Shown: positions 9,183-20,122 of the stretch, piece after piece | Layout: each line of letters opens with the position of its first letter | How positions within the stretch are numbered: the first letter of the stretch is position 1 | The notes under the pieces: generated by a model | Told to the model about the DNA's origin: nothing | The model's database searches: none | The model's input: the letters and a program-made list of their open reading frames with translations, nothing else | Translations under genes and position numbers: made by a program | Assembly: GCF_007745175.1 (NCBI RefSeq) | Contig: NZ_CP036271.1 | Coordinates: forward strand, 2,495,227-2,559,226 | Origin: Caulifigura coniformis | GTDB taxonomy: Bacteria > Planctomycetota > Planctomycetia > Planctomycetales > Planctomycetaceae | DNA length: 64,000 bases | Reading direction: 5' to 3'

Positions 9183-9201
9183 GCACTGGCTCCGCCAGTG
9201 C
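9183..9201. repeat. GCACTGGC-TCC-GCCAGTGC hairpin repeat
   Basis: An 8-bp perfect stem with a TCC loop, preceded by GGGGTG. The same core with a 7-bp stem recurs at 57041-57057, and a diverged inverted copy is at 57088-57106. It lies between the Lys-rich gene and the convergent membrane protein gene, so it may also act as a bidirectional terminator. Confidence 0.7.
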
Positions 9202-9241
9202 ATCTCACGCTGCAACCGCCATCAAAATCGACGCCCGAACC

Positions 9242-9781
9242 CTATGCGTCGAGCCCGCGCTCCTTCCGGATCCGTCTCACCTCTCCGACCACTTCCGCCA
9301 CCAGCCGCCCGTTCTGTGAAATCGCGGCGTATTCGAGCCCGGACACCAGCAGGTTCAGGCCCACCAGCGCCATCGCCAGCGTGAAGTGGATCGTCGACGT
9401 CATCGTCGACGCAGCTGTCGGCAGAGGATCGGCGGACGCGCCGAACGCCCCGGTGACGATCACCAGCAGCATGCACAGCACCATTCCCGGGATCGCCTTG
9501 TACTTCAGCCGGATGTTCCGCTGCCGGAACCGCTCGTCCAGCCGGTAGGCCGTCGTCGTGTCTTCCAGCCAGCGCCCGGTCCCCATGAAGTAGGTCAGCA
9601 CCACCGCATGCAGCATGAGGACAAGCAGCGACGCGCCCAGTGCAACCAGCAGGTGCATCGAGACCGCGTGCTTGACCGCCTGCAGGTCCCGCGACTCGTC
9701 ATGCACCCCCAGCCCGTACCAGACGGCGGCCGCCAGCGCAAAGTTGGCGGCGATCGACAGCGTCAGGAAAATTCGGTTCAC
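9242..9781 (-). CDS. Four-helix membrane protein of unknown function
   Basis: The 179-residue product has four clear membrane segments: near the N-terminus (FLTLSIAANFALAAAVWYGL), LHAVVLTYFMG in the first half, PGMVLCMLLVIVTGAF in the middle and FTLAMALVGLNLLVSGLEY near the end. A charged segment with WLEDTTTAYRLDERFRQRN joins helices two and three. It ends in a basic cytoplasmic tail (EVRRIRKERGLDA). The start codon is GTG (position 9781) with no clear ribosome-binding site. I do not recognise a named family. Confidence 0.75.
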   Translation of the reverse strand: MNRIFLTLSIAANFALAAAVWYGLGVHDESRDLQAVKHAVSMHLLVALGASLLVLMLHAVVLTYFMGTGRWLEDTTTAYRLDERFRQRNIRLKYKAIPGMVLCMLLVIVTGAFGASADPLPTAASTMTSTIHFTLAMALVGLNLLVSGLEYAAISQNGRLVAEVVGEVRRIRKERGLDA

Positions 9782-10094
9782 GGCGTGACAGACGGTGCGT
9801 CTGTATTAAGGGAAACCCTCATACCGGCCGGACTTTTTTGAACGGCGGCGTCAATGGGCGCTATTCTCTTCAAACACGGCCTGACGTGCGAACCTGTCCA
9901 ATCGGCGTACGGTCGATTCTCACAAATGCTTTTGAAGAATCGGAAGCAATCACTTGTCGTCCTGCCTTCCCCTCGCTCGTATACTTTGCCAGTGCATCAG
10001 ATGACCTTTCCGATGTGCAGCGTCACCTTGAGTGAGCGACTCGCCGCTGTCATCCGGATCGAACGTCTCGGCGCACGCATGAGAGGTAACAACC
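9782..10094. other. Gap between membrane-protein gene and GroES-like gene
   Basis: No convincing coding frame is seen. It should hold the promoters of two divergent genes. A TATACT at 9980-9985 could be a -10 element, but the nearest -35-like TTGTCG is 20 bases away, so this is weak. A CIRCE element (TTAGCACTC/GAGTGCTAA), common before groES, was looked for and is not present. Confidence 0.4.
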
Positions 10095-10460
10095 ATGGCG
10101 ATCCACGAATATGTCGAACCGCTCGGTCCGCGGATCCTCATTCGGAAGGATGAGGGACGCCAGAAAACCCGGGGCGGAATCGTTCTTCCCGACAGGGCGG
10201 AAATTCCCACCATCACCGGCCGCGTCGTTGACGTCAGCGCGGAAATCGCAAACGCCGAAGACTTCCCCGTCCGTAAGTACGACAAGGTCCTCTTCCATCC
10301 CAAAAACGCGATTCCCGTCGATCTGGAATCCGATAACGTCCTCTACGTCGTGCCGGCCGAAGATGTCATGGCCGTGTTCCGCCGCGGACCCGCCAAGAAG
10401 AAGCGGGAAACCCCGGCCGTCGGCGGTGACGTTGCGGACTCTGACGATTCCGTAGAGTGA
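10095..10460 (+). CDS. GroES-family co-chaperonin-like protein
   Basis: The 121-residue product matches the cpn10 fold: IHEYVEPLGPRILIRKDEGRQKTRGGIVLPDRAE at the start, with the mobile-loop position around residues 22-35, and KYDKVLFHPKNAIPVDLE and VLYVVPAEDVMAVF at the end. Canonical GroES is about 95 residues; here a charged extension RRGPAKKKRE and an acidic C-terminus are added. The loop has RGGIVLPD, close to the usual GGIVLP. No groEL is adjacent, so this may be one of several GroES paralogues. AGAGG lies at good spacing before the ATG, and a strong hairpin follows. Confidence 0.88.
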   Translation: MAIHEYVEPLGPRILIRKDEGRQKTRGGIVLPDRAEIPTITGRVVDVSAEIANAEDFPVRKYDKVLFHPKNAIPVDLESDNVLYVVPAEDVMAVFRRGPAKKKRETPAVGGDVADSDDSVE

Positions 10461-10467
10461 GATCACA

Positions 10468-10495
10468 CCCGGCCGCCGGGAAACCGGCGGCCGGG
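10468..10495 (+). terminator. 12-bp hairpin with GAAA loop after the GroES-like gene
   Basis: CCCGGCCGCCGG (10468-10479) pairs with CCGGCGGCCGGG (10484-10495) around a GAAA tetraloop, 7 bases after the stop codon. It is a very stable stem with a GNRA loop but lacks a T-run. Confidence 0.75.
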
Positions 10496-10584
10496 AGCAA
10501 GTCAACGCGGAGGGAACCAGCGAGGCAGTCGGTCGGTCTTTCCAGAACGGACGATTCCCGCTATTCCACCCGCCTTAGGAATGT

Positions 10585-10633
10585 CCCACGGTTCACAGGT
10601 GAACGAGACTCGTCTCGTCGCCTGAACCGTGGG
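10585..10633. promoter_or_regulatory. Long nested hairpin before the acetyltransferase gene
   Basis: CCCACGGTTCA-GG (10585-10599, two-base bulge CA) pairs with CCTGAACCGTGGG (10621-10633). Inside it, ACGAGAC (10603-10609) pairs with GTCTCGT (10612-10618). The nested structure is followed by GTTTCGCATTTC and lies about 110 bases before the acetyltransferase ATG. It may be a leader structure or a terminator; no known riboswitch consensus is recognised. Confidence 0.5.
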
Positions 10634-10743
10634 GTTTCGCATTTCAGGGTTTCGACTTTTTCCGCGAGCTGTTTCTGATGGCAAACGTTGCCTGGATGGA
10701 TCTCCCCCTCTTCTCGGACGCTCTCGACCACGGAGCGACGTCC

Positions 10744-11178
10744 ATGACCGAACCCGCCCCTGAAGCGTCTTCGACCATCCGTCCCGCCCGGTTCGATGAC
10801 CTGGAAAACATCGAAGACCTCATCGAGCCCTTCGTCGATGGCGGCAAACTCCTCCCGCGCACCTGGGACGAGCTGCAGAGCCTCGTCCCCACCGGATTCG
10901 TCTGCGAATCGAACGGCCAGATCATCGGCTTCGCAGCCCTCGAGATCTATTCCCGCAAGCTCGCCGAAATCCGCAGCCTCTGCGTCGCCCGCAGCGCACA
11001 GGGGCAGGGCGTCGGCAAGCGGCTGGTGAAGGCCTGCGTCGACTTCGCCACCGATCGCGCCGTCTTCGAAGTCATGGTCGTCACCTCCACCGAAGACTTC
11101 TTCAAGAACTGCGGCTTCGACTTCACGCTCCCCGGCGAGAAGAAAGCCCTCTTCATGCAGACGCGCGAACAGCCCTGA
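10744..11178 (+). CDS. GNAT acetyltransferase resembling short N-acetylglutamate synthase
   Basis: The 144-residue protein is a GNAT domain with the acetyl-CoA signature ARSAQGQGVGKRLV. The arrangement matches short-form N-acetylglutamate synthases: LIEPFVDGGKLLPRTWDEL, VCESNGQIIGFAALEIY, LAEIRSLCV, then TSTEDFFKNCGFDF near the end. Such enzymes acetylate glutamate as the first step of arginine synthesis. ATG 10744 has GGAG at good spacing; an in-frame ATG at 10678 would add 22 residues that do not look conserved. No arginine genes are adjacent, so the substrate assignment is an inference from motif similarity. Confidence 0.78.
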   Translation: MTEPAPEASSTIRPARFDDLENIEDLIEPFVDGGKLLPRTWDELQSLVPTGFVCESNGQIIGFAALEIYSRKLAEIRSLCVARSAQGQGVGKRLVKACVDFATDRAVFEVMVVTSTEDFFKNCGFDFTLPGEKKALFMQTREQP

Positions 11179-11189
11179 CGCTTCGTCGT

Positions 11190-11206
11190 CGACGCTGCCA
11201 GCGTCG
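11190..11206. terminator. CGACGCT-GCC-AGCGTCG hairpin between convergent genes
   Basis: A 7-bp perfect stem with a GCC loop lies in the 29-base gap between the acetyltransferase stop and the queC stop, so it can serve both genes. The same hairpin recurs at 20123-20141. Confidence 0.65.
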
Positions 11207-11207
11207 T

Positions 11208-11897
11208 TTACGGCTTCAACGCCGGATCCGACAGCCCTGCCTCAGCAAAACCCTTCGCCCGCAGGATGCAGGAATCGCACGCCCCGCAGGGCCTTCCTTC
11301 GGGCGTGGGGTCGTAGCAACTGTGCGTCAGGCCGAAGTCGACTCCCAGCTCCACGCCGCGGCGGATGATCTCCGCCTTCGTCAGCCGGATCAGCGGCGTG
11401 TGGATCTGGAACCGGCCCTTTCCCTCCACACCCACCTGCGTCGCCAGATTCGCCAGCGTTTCAAACGCCGCGATGAACTCCGGCCGGCAGTCGGGATAAC
11501 CGCTGTAGTCGACCGCGTTCACGCCGATGAACAGGTCGAACGCCCCCAGCGTCTCGGCCCAGCCCAGCGCGATCGAGAGAAACACCGTGTTTCGCGCCGG
11601 CACATACGTCACCGGGATTCCCGCCGACATCGTTCCTTCGTCGCGATGCTTCGGAACTTCGATGTCCGCCGTCAGCGCCGAGCCCCCGATCGACCGCAGG
11701 TTGAGGTCGATCACGACGTGCTTCGCCACCCTGAGCGCATCGCACACCCGCCCGGCCGCCGCGAGTTCTTCGTCATGCCGCTGCCCGTAATGGAACGACA
11801 TCGCGTAGCACTCGAATCCCGCCGCCCGCGCCTCGGCCAGCGCCGTCGCCGAATCGAGCCCTCCGCTCACCAGGATCACCGCTCGTTTCGTCGCCAT
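11208..11897 (-). CDS. queC: 7-cyano-7-deazaguanine synthase
   Basis: QueC converts 7-carboxy-7-deazaguanine to preQ0 with ATP and ammonia, in queuosine and 7-deazaguanine biosynthesis. The 229-residue product is full length. The PP-loop SGGLDS is at residues 11-16 ([14 protein letters not shown]). The C-terminal zinc site has four cysteines in [28 protein letters not shown] and the [20 protein letters not shown] stretch (here [16 protein letters not shown]) are diagnostic. No other queuosine gene is next to it; the upstream neighbour is an MFS transporter gene on the same strand, 87 bases away. Confidence 0.96.
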   Translation of the reverse strand: MATKRAVILVSGGLDSATALAEARAAGFECYAMSFHYGQRHDEELAAAGRVCDALRVAKHVVIDLNLRSIGGSALTADIEVPKHRDEGTMSAGIPVTYVPARNTVFLSIALGWAETLGAFDLFIGVNAVDYSGYPDCRPEFIAAFETLANLATQVGVEGKGRFQIHTPLIRLTKAEIIRRGVELGVDFGLTHSCYDPTPEGRPCGACDSCILRAKGFAEAGLSDPALKP

Positions 11898-11984
11898 TCG
11901 CTCTCACCCTGCCGATTCAGTTCTCCGTGAGTCGCCCTCACGCCTCCGGCAAGTTCTAACGCATCACACGCCACTTCGGCGCGG

Positions 11985-13346
11985 TCACGTCGGCGCCACC
12001 GGCGGCAGCTCCGACGCCGCGTTCATGCCGGCCGCCGTATCCGGCAGGATTCCGCGTTGGACGTAGATGGGCCTCGCGTGCCGCCGAAGCCGCCTCAACT
12101 GGCTGGCGAACGCCCCGCCCGCGGTCAGAACCACCACCCCGGAACCGAGCACAACCGCGCTCGGCCCGAACCGGGCCGCCAGCCAGCCGCCGAGCAGGCT
12201 GCCGAACGGCGCCGTCCCCTGGAACGCCATCCCGAAGAACGACATCACTCGCCCCCGCTTGTCTTCGTCCACAAGCGTCTGGATCAGCGTATTGGCCGCC
12301 GCCATCTGCACCATCATCCCCGCGCCCGTCAGCACCAGCAGCACGCACGAAATCCACGCCGTCGTGCTTTCTGAAAACCCGATCAGCCCCGCCCCCAGCA
12401 TCAGATTGGCCGCGATGATCACCTTCCCCAGACCCAGCACCGTCGACCGCGAAGCCAGGTACAGCGCCCCGCCAAACGCCCCCAGTCCCATCGACGCCGA
12501 GAGAAAGGCCAGCGTATTCGAGCCCCCATGCAGAACTTCCGCCGCAAACACCGGCAGCAGCACGCTCTGCGGCATCGTCGCGAAACTCACCACTCCGATC
12601 AGGAGGAGCAGGGCCCGGATCGGCGGGAACCCGGCAGCGTAACGCACCCCCTCCACAAAATGCCGACCGACCGACGCCGCCACATGCAAGCGCGGCCGCG
12701 CCGCGATCCGCATCGCCACCAGCGCAACGATCACCCCCAGGTAGCTGACCGCGTCAATCACGAAACACCACGCCTCCCCCACCGCGGCGATGATCATCCC
12801 GCTCAGCGCCGGCCCCACCAGCCGCGAGCCGTTGACCAGCGACGAATTCAGCGCAATGGCATTCGGAAGGTCTTCTCGCTTTTCGACCATCTCCACCAGC
12901 AGCGCCTGCCGCGCCGGCATGTCGAACGCGTTGATCACGCCCTGGAACAGGTTCAGCCCCGCAATCAGCCAGATCGTGGCCTCCGCCGGCTCGCCGAGAA
13001 ACGCCACGATCGCCAGCGCCACCGACTGCACGAACGACAGCACCTGCGTCGCGATCAGAACCTGCCGCCGGTCCCAGCGATCGACAAAAACGCCGGCCAC
13101 AGGTCCTAGAAAAAACGTCGGCGCCAGCCCCGCGAAATTCACCACGCCCAGCAGCCAGTTGGCATTCGCGCCGCTCAGCCGGAACACGAGCCAGCTCGAC
13201 GCCATCCGCGTCATCCATGTCCCGACAAGCGAAACCGCCTGACCCGCAAAGAACAGCCGGTAGTTGCGACTGCCCAGCGCCCGCCCGAAATTCCGTAGAC
13301 GCGAAGGAGCGACGACCGGCCGGCTGTGTTCTTCGTCCAGATTCAT
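11985..13346 (-). CDS. MFS transporter (MFS_3/EntS-like)
   Basis: The 453-residue integral membrane protein has about 12 predicted helices. The N-terminal half holds YRLFFAGQAVSLVGTWMTRMASSWLVFRL and then VFVDRWDRRQVLIATQ, the loop 2-3 motif of the major facilitator superfamily. NAFDMPARQALLVEMVEKREDLPNAIALNS is characteristic of the MFS_3 branch, which includes enterobactin exporter EntS-like proteins. ATG 13346 (MNLDEEHS) is preferred to upstream in-frame codons. The substrate cannot be inferred; many members are exporters. It is on the same strand as queC and nadK. Confidence 0.88.
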   Translation of the reverse strand: MNLDEEHSRPVVAPSRLRNFGRALGSRNYRLFFAGQAVSLVGTWMTRMASSWLVFRLSGANANWLLGVVNFAGLAPTFFLGPVAGVFVDRWDRRQVLIATQVLSFVQSVALAIVAFLGEPAEATIWLIAGLNLFQGVINAFDMPARQALLVEMVEKREDLPNAIALNSSLVNGSRLVGPALSGMIIAAVGEAWCFVIDAVSYLGVIVALVAMRIAARPRLHVAASVGRHFVEGVRYAAGFPPIRALLLLIGVVSFATMPQSVLLPVFAAEVLHGGSNTLAFLSASMGLGAFGGALYLASRSTVLGLGKVIIAANLMLGAGLIGFSESTTAWISCVLLVLTGAGMMVQMAAANTLIQTLVDEDKRGRVMSFFGMAFQGTAPFGSLLGGWLAARFGPSAVVLGSGVVVLTAGGAFASQLRRLRRHARPIYVQRGILPDTAAGMNAASELPPVAPT

Positions 13347-13393
13347 CCCGCCGATTGTCGCGGTCCCCGTCGCAACAACAACCCGCCCATTCC

Positions 13394-13414
13394 TACCCAC
13401 TACCCACTACCCAC
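13394..13414. repeat. Heptameric tandem repeat (TACCCAC x3)
   Basis: TACCCAC is repeated three times without gaps, then TACCTC. On the minus strand this reads as GTGGGTA three times, again ending in GTA. It fills the short gap between the MFS start and the nadK stop and touches the nadK stop codon. Confidence 0.75.
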
Positions 13415-14268
13415 TACCTCTGATACCTCGCCTGCCCCCCCCAGCCGAGCTTGCGGTGCAGGGCATTGTAAAAACTGTGCCCCGGCAGCCGGGCCAGCAG
13501 GAACGAAACCGGCGCCTTGCGGATCGTCACGCGGTCCCCCGACTGGAACGGCGTCTTGATCTGCCCGTCCACCACCAGCGTCACCCCCTCCTGGGCCTCC
13601 GGCATCGACAGCTCATACACGTGATCCGCATGTTCCACGATCGGCCGGATCGTCAGCGCGTGCGGGCAGATCGGCGTGATCACGAACGCCTGCAGGTTCT
13701 GCGCAAGGATCGGCCCCCCCGCCGACAGACTGTGTGCCGTCGATCCCACCGGCGTACTGACGATGATTCCATCGCCGCTGATCGTCGTCACCCGTTCGTC
13801 GTCAATCGCCAGATCGACGTCGAGCATCGACAGCGAGCCCCCCGCCATCAGGGCCGTTTCATTCAGCCCCAGGTAACTCGCGGTCTCGCCGTTCGCCCGC
13901 CGATGCTCGGTAATGAACATCAGGTGCTCGACCACATGAAACCGGCGAGCCTCGATTTGCGGCAGCGCCTTCTCCAGCTCCTCTGGCATCACGTCCGCGA
14001 GAAACCCGAGCCGCCCGAGGTTCACCCCCAGGATCGGCAGCTGGTGCTCGCCGAACTGTCGGCACGAACGCAGGATCGCCCCGTCGCCCCCCAGCACGAT
14101 CGCCAGATCGACATCCAGCCCTTCCGAGCAGCAGTCGTCGCTCGTCGCGACATCGACGATCTCGATCGCGGCCCGCTTCCGCAACTGCGGCTCAATGACG
14201 CGCAGCGCGTTCTGGACGCGATCAGTCTGATCACGGGCGATCACAAGAACGCGGACGGGTGCAGCCAT
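13414..14268 (-). CDS. nadK: NAD kinase
   Basis: NadK phosphorylates NAD to NADP in the cytoplasm. The 284-residue protein carries GGDG at residues 60-63 (IVLGGDGAILRS), the LGRLGFLADV strand, the LNE motif with YLGLNETALM, and the SGDGIIVSTPVGSTAHSLSAGGPI block that forms the NAD site. The length is usual for bacterial NadK. It starts 138 bases from the sulfatase stop and is on the same strand as MFS and queC, so it could head that group. Confidence 0.95.
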   Translation of the reverse strand: MAAPVRVLVIARDQTDRVQNALRVIEPQLRKRAAIEIVDVATSDDCCSEGLDVDLAIVLGGDGAILRSCRQFGEHQLPILGVNLGRLGFLADVMPEELEKALPQIEARRFHVVEHLMFITEHRRANGETASYLGLNETALMAGGSLSMLDVDLAIDDERVTTISGDGIIVSTPVGSTAHSLSAGGPILAQNLQAFVITPICPHALTIRPIVEHADHVYELSMPEAQEGVTLVVDGQIKTPFQSGDRVTIRKAPVSFLLARLPGHSFYNALHRKLGWGGQARYQR

Positions 14269-14305
14269 CGAAGCAGCATAGCAGCGGCCCGGGCGGAAAC
14301 GGAGC

Positions 14306-14327
14306 GGCCGCCATCGAGATGGCGGCC
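14306..14327 (-). terminator. 9-bp hairpin downstream of the sulfatase gene
   Basis: GGCCGCCAT (14306-14314) pairs with ATGGCGGCC (14319-14327) around CGAG. It lies between the sulfatase stop and the nadK start, where a terminator for the sulfatase unit is expected. No T-run is present. Confidence 0.5.
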
Positions 14328-14405
14328 CGGCAAAAATTCACCACATTCGGCCTTCTTGCTGCACGGAAACCCGCGACAGCGTCCTTCCGAGCGGTGGCGA
14401 ATCGT

Positions 14406-16160
14406 TCAGCGTCGATGCACGTTGACGTAGTAAGCTCCTGCGATCTCCTGGCCGGCGGCGTCGAGAAGCATGGTCCGAAGTTGGGTTCGCCCGGCGGGCA
14501 AGGTCAGCGTGAACTCGACGGCCTCGTCCTCCGCTGCGACCTTTTTCTCGTCACTCTGGTCGCCGACGACGATGCGGGCTGAGGCAACTGGCAAAGCGAC
14601 GCCGGCTGGGAATACTCCAGCGGTGTTCTTCTCTTCCGGTTTTCCCGCAGTGATCGGTCCCGGCGCTTCGGCGGGCCAGCGCCTCAGCGTGAAGCGATAC
14701 TCTCCGGCCTGGGCCGCTTCGACGTTCCAGCCGCCGTTTCGCCGCAAGCCCTCACGGACCTGCTTCCCCTGATCGAGGAAAGAGTCTTCCCAATCAGCGG
14801 GCGAGAGCAGGACTGGGTTCTCGGCTTCGGAACCGATGATGAGCGCTTCGCGCTGATTGAGGCCCGGTTCAATCCCGTCCCACCATTTTCGATAGGCCGT
14901 TCGCAGCCTGTCGACGACATCCGGATGCTGGCTGAGAACATTCCGGGACTGCCGCGGATCTGATCGCAGGTCATACAACTCCCGATCCGACACGAGTCTC
15001 CAGGGACCGTGCAGGACACACGCATCACCGAAGCGGGGCGCGGGGATGTCCATCCGGCTGTATTGAATGACGAGCGTACGATCGGGCAGGGGCGTGTCCG
15101 ATCCCCGAAGTTGCGAGGCCAGGCTGAGGCCATCGAACTTCGTAGTGGTGGACACGTCACACAAGTCCAGCAGCGTCGGAAGTAGATCCTGAACCTCGCA
15201 CAGGCTCGCGAGGTCGCCCGGCGGCCTGAGCGCTCCGTCCGGCCAGCGGATGAAACAGGGGACGCGATGGCCCCCTTCATAAAGCTGGACTTTGCCGCCG
15301 CGCATTCCGGCGTTGAACACGGAAAGTCCCGCTCCGCCGCCATTGTCTGTCAGGAACACGAGCAGCGTGTTCTGCTTGAGGCCGGACTCGGTCAGGAACG
15401 TCTCCAGGCGTCCCATGTTGTCGTCGATATTGGCCAGCATTCCGAAGAAGCCAGCCACCATCTCTTTCTGGTCTGCGTAGGGCTGGCGATCCTCCGCGCG
15501 GGCGTACCAGGGGCCGTGGGGCGCGTTCGTCGCGAGGTAACAGAAGAACGGGGCCCCGGCTTCGGCGGAACGCTTCATCCACTGCATCGCTTCGCGAAAG
15601 AAAACATCGGTGCAGTAGCCCTCGTACTTCTCGCGGACTCCATTGTGCGAATAGACGTCATCGAAGTAGTCGTTGGAGAAGAAATCGGGCGCGGAGCCGA
15701 CGTGCGACGAGGGGAAGAAAACCGTCTCCTGAAACCCACGATCCTGCGGCCGATAGGGATAGGTGTCTCCCAGATGCCACTTGCCGAACTGACCGGTTCG
15801 ATATCCGGCCTGCGTAAACAGGTCTCCGGCGGTCGGGAATTTCAGCCGCAGCATCGTCCGGCCGCTGGACACGTTCATCGCGCCGTTGCGCAGGCAGTCG
15901 ACACCCGTCATCAGCTGGCCGCGTGTCGGTGTACACATTGGGGCGACGTGAAAGTCCGTCAGCCGGATGCTCTCCCCGTGAAGGCGGTCGAGGTGCGGAG
16001 TCTTCAGAACGGGATTGCCGTGACACGAGAAGTCGCCGTAACCCTGGTCATCGGTCATGACCACGATGACGTTGGGCCGATCTGCCCGGACATCGCCCGC
16101 TCCGAAGAACGCCGCGCACTGCACAGCGAAGAAGAGGGCCAATCGTTGCGGCATTGGCAT
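14406..16160 (-). CDS. Formylglycine-dependent sulfatase (S1 type), secreted
   Basis: The 584-residue product hydrolyses sulfate esters, probably on polysaccharides, outside the cytoplasm. A signal peptide is clear (RLALFFAVQCAAFFGAGDVRA, then DRPN). The alkaline-phosphatase-fold metal site starts with NVIVVMTDDQGYGDF. The residue converted to formylglycine is Cys76 in the CTPTR core, fitting Cys-x-Pro-x-Arg. LTDNGGGAGLSVFN and the later PCFIRWPDG are typical arylsulfatase stretches. A C-terminal beta-rich part follows. The lipoprotein and DUF1559 genes lie immediately upstream on the same strand, so a three-gene unit is plausible. Substrate unknown. Confidence 0.93.
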   Translation of the reverse strand: MPMPQRLALFFAVQCAAFFGAGDVRADRPNVIVVMTDDQGYGDFSCHGNPVLKTPHLDRLHGESIRLTDFHVAPMCTPTRGQLMTGVDCLRNGAMNVSSGRTMLRLKFPTAGDLFTQAGYRTGQFGKWHLGDTYPYRPQDRGFQETVFFPSSHVGSAPDFFSNDYFDDVYSHNGVREKYEGYCTDVFFREAMQWMKRSAEAGAPFFCYLATNAPHGPWYARAEDRQPYADQKEMVAGFFGMLANIDDNMGRLETFLTESGLKQNTLLVFLTDNGGGAGLSVFNAGMRGGKVQLYEGGHRVPCFIRWPDGALRPPGDLASLCEVQDLLPTLLDLCDVSTTTKFDGLSLASQLRGSDTPLPDRTLVIQYSRMDIPAPRFGDACVLHGPWRLVSDRELYDLRSDPRQSRNVLSQHPDVVDRLRTAYRKWWDGIEPGLNQREALIIGSEAENPVLLSPADWEDSFLDQGKQVREGLRRNGGWNVEAAQAGEYRFTLRRWPAEAPGPITAGKPEEKNTAGVFPAGVALPVASARIVVGDQSDEKKVAAEDEAVEFTLTLPAGRTQLRTMLLDAAGQEIAGAYYVNVHRR

Positions 16161-16227
16161 CAGTAATCCTGAAACTGCGATTCGGAATCATTCCGGGAAC
16201 AACGGGAAGGTCAGCATGACCCGGCGA

Positions 16228-16419
16228 TCATTGCTTGCGTTTGGGCCTGGGCGCCGGTGCTGATGGCGGGGGAGGAAGTTCGCCGGCTTTGGGGAGTTCG
16301 TCTTCGGTGACGACCCGAGTAGGCACGTTCTCGTTCGTAACCCCGCCGCATCCCGCGGCCTGCAGGGATGCTCCGCTGACCACAATGGCCGTTAACAGAC
16401 CTCTCGGGCGCGACATCAT
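16228..16419 (-). CDS. Small lipoprotein next to DUF1559 gene
   Basis: A 63-residue product with a lipoprotein signal: basic start (MMSRPRG), hydrophobic stretch LLTAIVVSGASLQAAGCGG with lipobox AAGC, then a short polar region and a Pro-rich, basic tail (PPPPSAPAPRPKRKQ). Small lipoproteins of this build often follow DUF1559 genes in planctomycetes. It lies 59 bases after the DUF1559 stop and 67 bases before the sulfatase start. The short length lowers certainty, but signal and position agree. Confidence 0.7.
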   Translation of the reverse strand: MMSRPRGLLTAIVVSGASLQAAGCGGVTNENVPTRVVTEDELPKAGELPPPPSAPAPRPKRKQ

Positions 16420-16478
16420 GAAGTTCTCGCTGCGAAAGTGAACGCGACAACGGTCAAGGAGATTTCAGCGAAGGTCGC

Positions 16479-17495
<1,017 letters not shown>

Positions 17496-17774
17496 CGCCT
17501 GGGCTCCCGTGGGAACAGCACTGAGTGCAAGTGATCAAGGCAGAAACAAATCGCTGCGGCCGGACTGTCGATCCTCATCGACGTCCTCAAACCAGCTTAA
17601 GCCCGTCTCAACGCTCGCCGCAACACGGATAGCCGTGTCGGCGGCGTGGCATCGCAACCACTGTGTGAGCCCATCGTCACTGCGAGCGTTTGCCGGCCCC
17701 GAGAGAGGCGATGGACCTCGGTGGCAGCCTTTGAATGGAATGCGCGTCGGTGTCGCCCCTTCGGGGTTCACCGA

Positions 17775-18122
17775 TCACCCTCTCGCTGCTCTGCTACGCC
17801 GCAGTTGTTGGGTCCACTTCTTCGCAGACTCCTTCTCCTGACCCGGAGTTTCAGCCGGCCCATTCAGCCTCATGTTCAAGAGTTCGAGCTGAATTCTGCC
17901 ACAGTGTTCGCCGCGAAGATGAGCTGCCAGCAACCTTTTCTCTTCGCGATACTTCTTCCAGAAAGCCAGCCACTGAGTTCGCCGAGTTGCCGGCGGAACG
18001 CGCATCTTCCACGGCAATTGCTCGCACGGATCACCGCAAACAAGGCAGTTCAGATTTCGAACGGACTGACTGCGCCGCCACGTTTTCCCGCAGGGGACAC
18101 ACACCCAGGTGCGATTGCTCAT
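17775..18122 (-). CDS. Small zinc-ribbon protein, unknown function
   Basis: The 115-residue product begins MSNRTWVCVPCGKTWRR and continues NCLVCGDPCEQLPWKMR, giving two Cys-x-x-Cys pairs about 17 residues apart, a likely zinc ribbon. The middle (WLAFWKKYREEKRLLAAHLR) is a basic amphipathic helix. The C-terminal end is basic and of low complexity. The family is not recognised. The 3' part of the gene (TTGGGTCC...CTCTGCTACGCCGC on the plus strand) may overlap a dispersed repeat, so the last residues are less certain. It follows pilT with a 53-base gap on the same strand. Confidence 0.6.
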   Translation of the reverse strand: MSNRTWVCVPCGKTWRRSQSVRNLNCLVCGDPCEQLPWKMRVPPATRRTQWLAFWKKYREEKRLLAAHLRGEHCGRIQLELLNMRLNGPAETPGQEKESAKKWTQQLRRSRAARG

Positions 18123-18175
18123 GTCGAAACTCGAGACGTCGCTCCATGGTTCCGTAATGCTCGATGATCGCCGAC

Positions 18176-19360
<1,185 letters not shown>

Positions 19361-19699
19361 GCACCAGACTCCAGAAATGGCGAACGACAGGAACGATCAG
19401 ACGAAACCCGGAAAGCGACAGGAGCGACCGCTGGAAATTCCCGGAACTCGACGCGAGTGACGATACCAGAAGGATTCGCCGATGACGAAGGAAAAGCAAT
19501 GGACCCCGGCCGCGGAATCGCCGTCCGGCCACCGGCAGCAATCTGCCGTAAGTTCTTCACAAATCACGCGTTCCCTCGTCCCTGTCAGCGGAACCCGCCC
19601 CCTCCCGTCGCCTCGGCCCGCCGCAAAGTCGGATTGCCGCGGATCGCCGGATCGCGTTAAAAGCCCGACATTCCGATGTTCCGGCAAGGATGCCTCCCC
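19361..19699. other. Divergent gap between pilT and a small membrane-protein gene
   Basis: 339 bases without a convincing gene. It should contain divergent promoters. No clear -10/-35 pair, known operator or hairpin was recognised. Confidence 0.4.
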
Positions 19700-20113
19700 A
19701 TGTTTTCCCCCGAAGCCAATGCCATCCGCCGTGGGCTGACCGGTGTCGTGCTCTGCCTCGGCGCGGGTGGGCTCACGTATCACCTCGCCAGTTGGTACGG
19801 AACCGACGACCCCATCACGCTGGCCGTCGCCGTCATCCTCGCTGAACTCTTCCTGGGAGCCTGCATTTTCCTGGGCCTGTTTATCACCACCCGCATCTCG
19901 GACACGATGGTGTTCGGCCCCGTCCACGAAGTGCAGCCGCAAGGCGCTCCCACCGTCTGGGCCCCTCGGCAACCCGCCCAGATGACCCCCACCGATCGCA
20001 AACTGCAGCTCTACCTGCGGCGCGTGATGTACGAGTGCGATGCCTCAAAGACCGCCAAAACCGGAGAGCGCAAACGCGTGCTCAACGAAGGCCCGATGCT
20101 GAAACGCGCCTGA
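19700..20113 (+). CDS. Small two-helix membrane protein
   Basis: The 137-residue product has two membrane segments, RGLTGVVLCLGAGGLTYHLA and LAVAVILAELFLGACIFLGL, followed by a soluble C-terminal half with RKLQLYLRRVMYECDASKTAK and a basic end. ATG 19700 has AAGGA nine bases upstream; an in-frame ATG at 19676 is less likely. No family is recognised. It is convergent with the YTV-type gene and separated from it by two hairpins. Confidence 0.65.
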   Translation: MFSPEANAIRRGLTGVVLCLGAGGLTYHLASWYGTDDPITLAVAVILAELFLGACIFLGLFITTRISDTMVFGPVHEVQPQGAPTVWAPRQPAQMTPTDRKLQLYLRRVMYECDASKTAKTGERKRVLNEGPMLKRA

Positions 20114-20122
20114 CCTCCGTTC

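Noticed and set aside
9782..10094. CIRCE or other heat-shock operator before the GroES-like gene
   Set aside because: The inverted repeat was looked for and not found.
17535..17771. 78-residue open frame upstream of the second DUF1559 gene
   Set aside because: No motif and low-complexity repeat-like DNA; more likely intergenic.
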